Source: JAHEJA01 sp965656445
GTDB lineage: Bacteria > Pseudomonadota > Alphaproteobacteria > Rhodobacterales > Rhodobacteraceae
Direction: 5' to 3'
Assembly (NCBI GenBank): GCA_965656445.1
Contig: CBFHKO010000022.1
Span: 1 to 12,400, forward strand
Length of the DNA: 12,400 nucleotides
The position numbers were made by a program, and so were the translations under genes. This document shows positions 6,601-12,177 of this stretch, piece after piece. Every line of letters begins with the position of its first letter. Position 1 is the first letter of the stretch. Under the pieces are notes generated by a model, which saw only the letters and a program-made list of their open reading frames with translations, did no database searches and was not told the DNA's origin.

Positions 6601-7467
6601 ATGCCAGATCTTTGGGGCATATTATCCGTACTTAGCAAGTCACTCTTGTATTTGGGGTTTCTGACTAGTTCAGGTCTGTTAATGAACCGGCTTTTGTTTT
6701 CAACTGAGGTGATAGGGCTGGAAAAACGGATACGGCTTTCAGCAATCGCATTCGCAGTTTTGGGGGTTCTGATGGCGGTGCTTAACTTCGCACTGGGTGG
6801 GGCCGTTTTGTTGGATGATGTGTCCGGTTTGTACGATGTATCCATCCTTGGGCTTTTGTGGGAAACCGCACCTGGTGACGCACTGTACCTTCGATTAATC
6901 GGGGCAGCGGTATTGGTTCTAGGTGTTGTAATCGGCGGCCGCGCATCTTGGATTGGTCTGGTTGGTGCCGCGATTGTGTTGTTCAGCTTTACAAGAGTTG
7001 GGCACGTTGCCGCGCTTTCGACATTTTGGGTCCAGGCTTTGTTGTTCATACATTTGGTGGTCGCTGCATTTTGGATCGGGATTCTTACCCCACTTCGAAA
7101 ATTGGCACGTGACCCCGCGACGTTATCAAATGCTGCCCGTTTAGGTCACCGTTTTGGGCAGATTGCTTCCCTAGCCGTGCCGACGTTAATCATTGCAGGG
7201 CTGATTATGACATGGTTTTTGGTTGGATCTATGGAAGCTCTGCTATTTACCCCCTACGGTCAGTTCCTTGTCATCAAAGTCGCTGTCGTCGGCGCGTTGC
7301 TCGTGCTGGCCCTTCTCAATAAGACCCGATTTGTTCCAAGTCTTCAGCAGGGCAACATATCATCTGGTCAGGCGCTGGCGCGATCCATCCAATTTGAATG
7401 GGTTTTCATCTGGCTCATTCTTTTGGCCACGGGGATATTTACGTCTGTACTGACGTTGCCCACATGA
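6601..7467 (+). CDS. copD: CopD-family inner-membrane copper protein
   Basis: A 288-residue protein with about eight transmembrane segments and little soluble sequence. The C-terminal CopD domain is recognisable: TRVGHVAA (His135), LLFIHLVVAAFWIGILTPL (His151, Trp158), RFGQIASLAVPTLIIAGL, then YGQFLVIKVAVVGALLVLALLN. Histidines and tryptophan in the helix ends are the conserved family residues. The ribosome site AGGTG overlaps the end of copC, so the two are coupled. CopC-CopD pairs are associated with copper uptake into the cytoplasm or with handing copper to membrane enzymes. Their combination here with efflux-type defence genes fits controlled copper use rather than simple export. Confidence 0.92.
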   Translation: MPDLWGILSVLSKSLLYLGFLTSSGLLMNRLLFSTEVIGLEKRIRLSAIAFAVLGVLMAVLNFALGGAVLLDDVSGLYDVSILGLLWETAPGDALYLRLIGAAVLVLGVVIGGRASWIGLVGAAIVLFSFTRVGHVAALSTFWVQALLFIHLVVAAFWIGILTPLRKLARDPATLSNAARLGHRFGQIASLAVPTLIIAGLIMTWFLVGSMEALLFTPYGQFLVIKVAVVGALLVLALLNKTRFVPSLQQGNISSGQALARSIQFEWVFIWLILLATGIFTSVLTLPT

Positions 7468-7487
7468 CCCACCTCCTTGAATATAAT
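7456..7487 (+). promoter_or_regulatory. Possible internal promoter before the second cytochrome c
   Basis: A perfect TATAAT (7482-7487) lies in the 46-bp gap after copD, the only sizeable gap inside the operon. The nearest -35-like element TTGCCC (7456-7461) is 20 bp away, longer than normal. No CueR dyad is visible in the spacer. It may give secondary expression of the cytochrome and dsbA genes, or be fortuitous. Confidence 0.25.
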
Positions 7488-7513
7488 ATCTTCCAAAAAT
7501 GGGATGTGCTGCC

Positions 7514-7999
7514 ATGAAACATTCTTTAGTTTTGGGCTTAGTTGCAGCGGCATTTTTAGGCGTTTTCGTGAATGCTTGGAACAGCGATCGGGTTTCGGCA
7601 GAGACATCGTTGGATCCGCCCCTTGCGCTTTCTGTCAGTCAGGGGGCTGACCTATATCAACAATCCTGTGCTGCGTGTCATGGGGCCAATCTGGAAGGTC
7701 AAGGTGATTGGCGAACACCTGGTGAGGATGGCCGACTGCCAGCGCCACCCCACGATGAAACAGGTCATACTTGGCATCATGGAGATGAATTGCTGTTTGC
7801 GTATACCAAACTAGGCGGCAAAGAACTGATGGCTACACGCGGCATGGATTTTGATAGCGGGATGCCTGGTTTTGCGGACGCCCTATCAGACGCAGAAATT
7901 TGGGCGATCCTGAACTACATCAAATCAACATGGCCCGAGCGTGTTCAAGATATTCAAGCGCAACGTAGTGAAGCTGAAAAATTAGCTGAGGATAATTAA
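7514..7999 (+). CDS. Periplasmic monohaem cytochrome c
   Basis: A 161-residue class I cytochrome c with an N-terminal hydrophobic segment (about 4-22) that is either a signal peptide or an anchor. The haem motif CAACH has Cys52, Cys55 and His56, followed by HGANLEGQGDW; SGMPGF (Met117) is the likely sixth ligand. A His-rich stretch (HDETGHTWHHGDE, about 80-91) precedes it. The C-terminal 20 residues are charged and likely helical. ATG 7514 is used because it places the hydrophobic segment at the usual distance; an ATG five codons upstream at 7499 is possible but has no ribosome site. It ends one base before the dsbA-like gene. It is distinct from the first cytochrome, lacking the Met-rich linker. 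Confidence 0.87.
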   Translation: MKHSLVLGLVAAAFLGVFVNAWNSDRVSAETSLDPPLALSVSQGADLYQQSCAACHGANLEGQGDWRTPGEDGRLPAPPHDETGHTWHHGDELLFAYTKLGGKELMATRGMDFDSGMPGFADALSDAEIWAILNYIKSTWPERVQDIQAQRSEAEKLAEDN

Positions 8000-8000
8000 A

Positions 8001-8732
8001 ATGAACCTGTTAAAAGCATCAGTCTTGCTGTCGCTCGCATTGACAACACCAAACATAAGCTTGGCTGACGAACTGTCGGACGCAGATATCAAAGCGTTGG
8101 TCTATGAAGCGATCTTGGAAAACCCCCAGATCATCATGGAAGCGGTTGCCCTGCTTGAACAGCAACAAATTGATGAACAGCAGTCAGCGGCTGCGGCAGT
8201 TTTGTCAGATCGACGTGATTTATTGGAACAGGACCCTAACGCGCCGGTGTTGGCAAATCCAGACGGCGACGTAACGATTGTTGAATTCTTCGACTATAAT
8301 TGCCCTTATTGCCGCCAAGCGATGCCGCAAGTGGACACCGTCGTTGCACGGGATCAGGGTGTGCGTCTTGTGTACCGTGAATGGCCAATTCTGGGCGAAG
8401 GAAGTGTTTTTGCTGCGAAAGCTGCTTTGGCAGCCCGTGTGCAAGGCAAGTACGAAGAATTGCATGTCGCTATGATGGGAATGCAAGGGCGTGCAAATGA
8501 AGGGTCCGTCCTAAGCGCTGCTCGCGATATCGGCCTTGATATTGATAAATTGCGTGCGGATATGGAAGCGCCGGAAGTGAATGATCATATTCAAACATCA
8601 ATGGAATTGGCGCGTGCGCTTGGGTTTAGCGGTACACCATCGTTTGTGATTGGTGATGAACTTGTACCAGGGTTTGTAGAGGCTGATGTTCTGTTGGAAC
8701 AGGTTTCCGCCATGCGAGAAGCAAGGAAATAG
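8001..8732 (+). CDS. DsbA-family thiol oxidoreductase, ScsC-like
   Basis: A 243-residue periplasmic protein. The signal peptide ends near residue 22 (ISLA-DE). A helical N-terminal extension (about 24-62; IKALVYEAILENPQIIMEAV, then a Gln-rich stretch) resembles the oligomerisation arm of ScsC proteins, suppressors of copper sensitivity. The thioredoxin-fold domain has active site Cys101-Pro-Tyr-Cys104 in FFDYNCPYC and the cis-proline loop Thr212-Pro213. Depending on its partner it could oxidise or isomerise disulfides damaged by copper. It starts one base after the cytochrome gene with a GAGGA ribosome site (7988-7992). A DsbB-like partner is encoded at 10680-11156. No ScsB/DsbD-like reductase is in the window, which favours the oxidising role. 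Confidence 0.9.
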   Translation: MNLLKASVLLSLALTTPNISLADELSDADIKALVYEAILENPQIIMEAVALLEQQQIDEQQSAAAAVLSDRRDLLEQDPNAPVLANPDGDVTIVEFFDYNCPYCRQAMPQVDTVVARDQGVRLVYREWPILGEGSVFAAKAALAARVQGKYEELHVAMMGMQGRANEGSVLSAARDIGLDIDKLRADMEAPEVNDHIQTSMELARALGFSGTPSFVIGDELVPGFVEADVLLEQVSAMREARK

Positions 8733-8736
8733 TGGA

Positions 8737-9399
8737 TTATTGAGCTTTGCCGCTTTTTGAAATCCAGATCGCTCCTGCTACTAAAGAAAGACCAGTTATT
8801 AGGCTAAGGCCTGCAACCATCCAAGTTGTTCCACCAAAATCGGTAGAATTTGTTATGGCCCCCAGATGGGAAAGAAAAAGGCTGGCCGGAATGATCCCTG
8901 CTAAAGTCGCAACAGCGAACCGCCATAAACTGATACTGCTTATACCGGCGGCATAGCTAAACGCATCGAATGAAACGAAAGGCATGAGACGCGACAGAAA
9001 AACAGTAAGCGTAAGTGCATTCTGAGACCCCAAAAGTCCTTTGTCGATTTTTCCCTTAGTCCATTTAGACACAGCGTCCCGTGCGATATACCGTGCAATT
9101 ACAAACGCAGTTACCGCACCCAATTCCGCGCCAATCGCGACGTAAAAAGTCCCCCAAGCGTTCCCGTATAACATGCCTGATGCGACAGCAATTGGTGCAC
9201 TGGGAATCGGGCTCGCAACGACAGCAAGCCACATCAGAGCAACAATCAATACAGGGCCCCAATATCCCAACGCGCTGGACCATTCTGTAATAGTTTCAGC
9301 GTCAAGATTTGAAAGCAGCTCTGATCTTTGCGAAATAAAAACAGCAAATGCAATGAGTGCGATTACGCCAATGAGCTTCAGAATTGATGAGCGTTTCAT
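8737..9399 (-). CDS. TVP38/TMEM64 (DedA-like) inner-membrane protein
   Basis: A 220-residue membrane protein of the VTT/SNARE-associated domain family (PF09335 type). There is an N-terminal helix (about 8-23), a long hydrophobic block from 47 to 107 with reentrant-like PIPSAPIAVASGMLYG (65-79) and FLSRLMPFVSFDAFSYAAG (134-152) with the conserved Arg and Pro, and a final helix at about 194-214. Members are linked to lipid flipping or membrane homeostasis; no substrate can be read here. Its stop is four bases from the dsbA-like stop on the other strand, with no visible terminator between them. It is preceded by its own CueR-type promoter, so it should be copper-induced. AGGCGG lies just before the ATG at 9399. 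Confidence 0.88.
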   Translation of the reverse strand: MKRSSILKLIGVIALIAFAVFISQRSELLSNLDAETITEWSSALGYWGPVLIVALMWLAVVASPIPSAPIAVASGMLYGNAWGTFYVAIGAELGAVTAFVIARYIARDAVSKWTKGKIDKGLLGSQNALTLTVFLSRLMPFVSFDAFSYAAGISSISLWRFAVATLAGIIPASLFLSHLGAITNSTDFGGTTWMVAGLSLITGLSLVAGAIWISKSGKAQ

Positions 9400-9441
9400 G
9401 CCGCCTACATTTCAATTGATTTGAGTAACATATCGTCCAAA

Positions 9442-9472
9442 CAGATACGGGTTCCGGTGGCTGGAAGGTCAA
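9442..9472 (-). promoter_or_regulatory. Second CueR-type promoter/operator, driving the TVP38-family gene
   Basis: On the minus strand, TTGACC (9472-9467), a 19-bp spacer and TATCTG (9447-9442) reproduce the layout at 860-890. The first ten bases TTGACCTTCC are identical and the second dyad arm GGAA falls at the same distance. Predicted transcription starts near 9436, giving a 37-base leader before ATG 9399, almost the same as at the first promoter. Confidence 0.78.
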
Positions 9473-9473
9473 C

Positions 9474-9492
9474 ATTACATATTCATACAATT
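9474..9492 (+). promoter_or_regulatory. Tandem TACATA/TACAAT repeat, candidate response-regulator box
   Basis: TACATA (9476-9481) and TACAAT (9486-9491) lie 10 bp apart, matching the period and core of the repeats at 5142-5160, though with more mismatches. The box lies directly beside the CueR-type operator and upstream of a weak plus-strand promoter (CTGACT 9504-9509, 17 bp, TAAAGT 9527-9532) for the second L,D-transpeptidase. The intergenic region therefore seems to combine two copper inputs. Confidence 0.4.
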
Positions 9493-9557
9493 AAGCCCAG
9501 GAACTGACTTCCGCTGTGTTGTGTAGTAAAGTCGAGAAGAAATGAGGATTAACCGAT

Positions 9558-10235
9558 ATGCCATTGCTGACAAGACGCCACTTTGTAATTGGATCTTCCC
9601 TACTTTTTTCCACCCCACTCGTGGCACAAGACGTGGAGGAGGTTAAGCGACCTGTTTCTAACCGCGCACTGTGGTCCAGTTGGGACAGACGGGTAACTCC
9701 AACGGGATATGATTCTGCAACCACAAACCCATGGGGCTTTCATTCCCGATTTTTACCTCAGCGGGTTGAGGCAAAGGATGGGCTGGCGGTTGGTAGTATT
9801 CATGTAGATGCTATTGCAAGATATTTGTATCATGTTGATCAGGCTGGGACGGCCATGCGGTATGGTGTGGCGATTGCGCGTGGTAGTCTATATGAGCCAG
9901 GCACCTACACAATCCGAAGAAAGGCACGTTGGCCAACATGGCGTCCAACAGACGCCATGATCGAACGAGAGCCACATAAATATGAACAATACGCGGACGG
10001 CATGGATGGCGGACCTACCAATCCATTAGGTGCCCGTGCCCTTTATCTGTACGTTGGGCGTCGCGATACATATTTACGTATCCATGGTACCCCACAACCG
10101 AGATCAATTGGGGGTCGAGCCAGTTCTGGTTGCGTACGAATGGTAATGGCGCACATTATCGACCTTTACGACAACGTGGCCAAAGGATCAGTCGCAGTTC
10201 TTCATCCAGATGAAATTGCCGCAGGAATTGTTTAG
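9558..10235 (+). CDS. L,D-transpeptidase (YkuD family), second copy
   Basis: A 225-residue exported YkuD enzyme. The N-terminus TRRHFVIGSSLLF with cleavage near VAQ-D (about 24) is a Tat-like or Sec signal. The YkuD domain (about 77-218) begins IHVDAIARYLYHV and has PTNPLGARALYL, HGTPQ (His176) and ASSGCVRM with catalytic Cys192. This is the canonical SxGCxRM form, whereas the first copy has the variant SNGCIGL. The first 75 residues have no recognised module. GAGGA at 9544-9548 is the ribosome site. The two copies share architecture and signature but are clearly diverged, so this is not a recent duplication. Its stop overlaps the stop of the lipoprotein gene on the other strand by four bases. 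Confidence 0.92.
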   Translation: MPLLTRRHFVIGSSLLFSTPLVAQDVEEVKRPVSNRALWSSWDRRVTPTGYDSATTNPWGFHSRFLPQRVEAKDGLAVGSIHVDAIARYLYHVDQAGTAMRYGVAIARGSLYEPGTYTIRRKARWPTWRPTDAMIEREPHKYEQYADGMDGGPTNPLGARALYLYVGRRDTYLRIHGTPQPRSIGGRASSGCVRMVMAHIIDLYDNVAKGSVAVLHPDEIAAGIV

Positions 10236-10522
10236 GCGTCTTCGGAAACCTCTGGTGCTGGGGCACATATGGGATTTCTGCCGGATGTCACGAGTGGAAG
10301 AAACGTGTCCTCTACTGGTCCAATGTGCAAATACCAAAAACAGTTAGTCGCTGGATCCAATTTGACAGTGTTCAAATTTTGATTTGGAGCTGCAAGGGAA
10401 ATAACTGATTCAGGAACAACCGCGAGGGTCCCATCGGGTTTGGTTTCGTCCCAACGTGGTTCTGCACAGGCAGCAAGCACCCCTGGCACTAGGAACAAAA
10501 TGTTCCGATAGTTTAGTATCAT
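10232..10522 (-). CDS. Small predicted lipoprotein of unknown function
   Basis: A 96-residue protein starting with a short signal and lipobox LAAC (Cys19), so it is probably lipidated. The C-terminal half contains CFWYLHIGPVEDTFLPL and a second cysteine in NPICAP, a pattern recalled from small uncharacterised roseobacter proteins; the two cysteines could pair. Glu21 rather than Asp follows the lipid-cysteine region, so outer-membrane sorting is expected. The ribosome site AGGAAAG lies five bases before the ATG. It is divergent from the dsbB-like gene and convergent, with 4-bp overlap, on the second L,D-transpeptidase. Function unknown; a cell-wall or disulfide-linked role is only suggested by location. 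Confidence 0.75.
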   Translation of the reverse strand: MILNYRNILFLVPGVLAACAEPRWDETKPDGTLAVVPESVISLAAPNQNLNTVKLDPATNCFWYLHIGPVEDTFLPLVTSGRNPICAPAPEVSEDA

Positions 10523-10590
10523 CTTGTCTTTCCTGATTTTCGGCTAAGCATACCAAAGTAATTGAATTAAAATAAGCCTAAGAAACATTG

Positions 10591-10610
10591 CATACAAAAT
10601 GTTACAAAGC
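10591..10610 (+). promoter_or_regulatory. Tandem TACAAA repeat, candidate response-regulator box before dsbB
   Basis: CATACAAAAT followed directly by GTTACAAAGC places TACAAA at 10593-10598 and 10603-10608, 10 bp apart, the closest match to the 5142-5160 box. It lies about 70 bp before the dsbB-like ATG. Promoter elements downstream are poor, with GTGACC (10616-10621) the best -35. A minus-strand promoter (TTGTAT, 17 bp, TATTTT) for the lipoprotein may overlap the box. Confidence 0.45.
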
Positions 10611-10624
10611 AGGCCGTGACCTTT

Positions 10625-10638
10625 GGGTTTCGAAACCC
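10625..10638. promoter_or_regulatory. Perfect 14-bp palindrome GGGTTTCGAAACCC
   Basis: A perfect self-complementary 14-mer sits between the tandem TACAAA box and the dsbB-like start, preceded by GTGACCTTT. A symmetric operator for a dimeric regulator is possible. It has no loop, so it is unlikely to act as an RNA hairpin terminator. No other copy was seen in the window. Confidence 0.3.
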
Positions 10639-10679
10639 TAGCACGATAGGTGAAAGTCCATAATTCACAACGAGTTCAA

Positions 10680-11156
10680 ATGCAAAATACCCCCTCAACC
10701 GTTGCAATCTTTGCTGCACTTGGATCGGCGGCCCTTCTTGGCGGCGCATTCATGTTTCAGGCGTTAGGTTATCAACCTTGCGCCATGTGTTTGTGGCAAA
10801 GGTGGCCGCATGCCATTGCAATCACCGTCGGCATATTGCTTCTTTTTGGCATTCGAAACATTGTCCTTTACTTGGTTGGGTTTTTATCAGCGGGTACAAC
10901 TGCGGCCCTCGGCCTGTTCCACACGGGTGTCGAGCGCGATTGGTGGGAAGGCCCGACATCGTGCACAGGCAGTGGACTAAGTTCTGCGTTAGAAGGGTTG
11001 CTTCCTTCATCCAACGACACCGGGCCGGGTATTGTTATGTGCGATGAAGTGGTTTGGGAATTTCTAACTTTGTCGATGGCAAGCTGGAACGCGGTGTTCA
11101 GTGTCGGATTGGTTGTTTTGTGGTTGGTCGCAATCAAAAAACAGTCTCGAAAATAG
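10680..11156 (+). CDS. dsbB: DsbB-family disulfide bond formation protein
   Basis: A 158-residue, four-helix inner-membrane protein that would pass electrons from reduced DsbA to quinone. The first periplasmic CxxC is Cys34-Ala-Met-Cys37 in YQPCAMCLWQRWPH, the classic DsbB quinone-site motif. The second periplasmic loop carries Cys95 (TSCTG) and Cys121 (VMCDEVVW), the pair that contacts DsbA. Hydrophobic segments fall near 8-28, 43-60, 62-80 and 134-152. ATG 10680 is chosen; the in-frame GTG at 10650 would lengthen the cytoplasmic tail and lies in the promoter zone. It likely re-oxidises the ScsC/DsbA-like protein encoded at 8001-8732, though it is in a separate transcript. Confidence 0.88.
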   Translation: MQNTPSTVAIFAALGSAALLGGAFMFQALGYQPCAMCLWQRWPHAIAITVGILLLFGIRNIVLYLVGFLSAGTTAALGLFHTGVERDWWEGPTSCTGSGLSSALEGLLPSSNDTGPGIVMCDEVVWEFLTLSMASWNAVFSVGLVVLWLVAIKKQSRK

Positions 11157-11223
11157 ACACATCTTGCCACATCAATTGTTGGTTGGGGGCAAGATTCAAA
11201 TTCGTATTTTCAAGGATAGCTCA

Positions 11224-11544
11224 ATGTCTAACCCTCAAGATCAAAACCCGTCAGGTTCATCAAAATTCCTGCACTACGGAATGATGATTTGCTGTGCAGT
11301 AATGCTGTTACCTGTCGGGGCTTTTTTTATTGCCGGTGGCACGATTGTCGGTCTTTGGACGAACGTCGCGCTTTTTGCGCCGATCGCCCTTTGTCTTGGC
11401 GCACATGTCTTAATGTTCAAACTAATGGGGAAGTCGTGCCACCGTCCGCAATCCGAGGAAACAACTCAGGTGAACACGAATTCCAAAAATACTGAACTCC
11501 ATAGTGGGCAAGTTCTTATCCAAGGCCCGGCAAATTCTCGCTAA
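11224..11544 (+). CDS. Small two-helix membrane protein, DUF2933-like
   Basis: A 106-residue protein with two hydrophobic segments (about 20-40 and 46-66) joined by a short Gly-rich turn. HYGMMICC (His17, Cys23, Cys24), CLGAHVLMFKLMG (Cys57, His61, Met64, Met68) and a following Cys72-His73 resemble DUF2933 proteins, which are commonly found beside heavy-metal resistance genes. Cys, His and Met at the helix ends could bind a soft metal, though no function has been shown for this one. The C-terminal 30 residues are polar with no domain. AGGA (11213-11216) supports ATG 11224; the open frame upstream to 11101 overlaps dsbB and is not needed. It lies 67 bp after dsbB and may be co-transcribed with it. 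Confidence 0.7.
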   Translation: MSNPQDQNPSGSSKFLHYGMMICCAVMLLPVGAFFIAGGTIVGLWTNVALFAPIALCLGAHVLMFKLMGKSCHRPQSEETTQVNTNSKNTELHSGQVLIQGPANSR

Positions 11545-11662
11545 ATTGCAGCGTGCTTAGACTATCGGTGCAGTCGTTCAGCTCGGGGTAGCAGTTGAAC
11601 TGCCATTTGAATGTACCACACTTATACAGCCGTTAAAGGTACCAAAAACCAAAGCACACGCA

Positions 11663-12177
11663 TCAATGCTGGTGGGCGTTCTGTCCCCGCGCCATCATAT
11701 AATGATGCTCGCGATGATGATCTTGGCTCGCCATCAACCCAAAGAATCCAAGACCTTGGATCCTCGCGATCACTTCCGATTTGTCACTTGTGACCCTCAA
11801 CTCCATGCCGCTTTCCAATTCATTTGCATGTACATTCCATCGGTCATCTTGTGCGAGTTGCGACGCGTGAGCCGGAACCATACGTTTCAGCGTAGCAATT
11901 GTTTCAGTATCGCCTGTCGCACTAACAGATATACCATTGGACAATATGGTTTCCACCACCTTAGTTTTCGACACCAACCGGTCCATATCAATCAGATGCT
12001 CCCTGAGTCCGGCGATATCGACAAGGGTCCAATCTGTATCATCGTCGGCTTCAAGCACGCGAACAATTTCTGAAAGTGCTGCAAATGCGCCTTGCCCAGG
12101 TTCCGTCAACTCAGCGTTTCCATTCGCTCCGATCAATGTGTGTCTCGCATGACCCTTTTGGCCTTCGTTTCCGCCAT
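11663..12177 (-). pseudogene. Hypothetical His-rich-tailed protein, frameshifted near its start
   Basis: A well-formed reading frame of about 157 residues (12136-11663) has no good start of its own; it opens only with a TTG lacking a ribosome site. A proper start lies just upstream: AAGGAAG (complement of 12182-12188) and ATG at 12177 begin MAETKAKRVMRDTH, which stops at 12135-12133. It is in a different phase from the continuing LIGANGNAELTEPGQGAF. Removing one AC unit from the ACACACA run (complement of 12136-12142), or adding one base, joins them. The body is soluble, acidic and helical, and ends SQDHHREHHYMMARGQNAHQH, a His/Met-rich tail suited to metal binding. It resembles unannotated alphaproteobacterial proteins from memory. 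It may be inactive, translated from an alternative start, or a sequencing error. Confidence 0.6.

Noticed and set aside
6456..7049. Long open frame antisense to copC/copD
   Set aside because: Thr/Pro/Ser-rich composition typical of a reversed membrane-protein gene; both sense genes are well supported.
7678..7702. A third TTGACCTTCCAG on the minus strand, like the CueR-type promoters
   Set aside because: It lies inside the second cytochrome gene, lacks the GGAA second arm and has no -10 at 19 bp (CACGCA).
11101..11223. Upstream extension of the DUF2933-like protein into dsbB
   Set aside because: ATG 11224 has a well-spaced AGGA and the extension merely reads dsbB in another frame.
11589..11608. 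Small palindrome around GCAGTTGAACTGC as a terminator between the convergent genes
   Set aside because: The loop would be only a few bases with a 4-bp stem, and no T-run follows on either strand.
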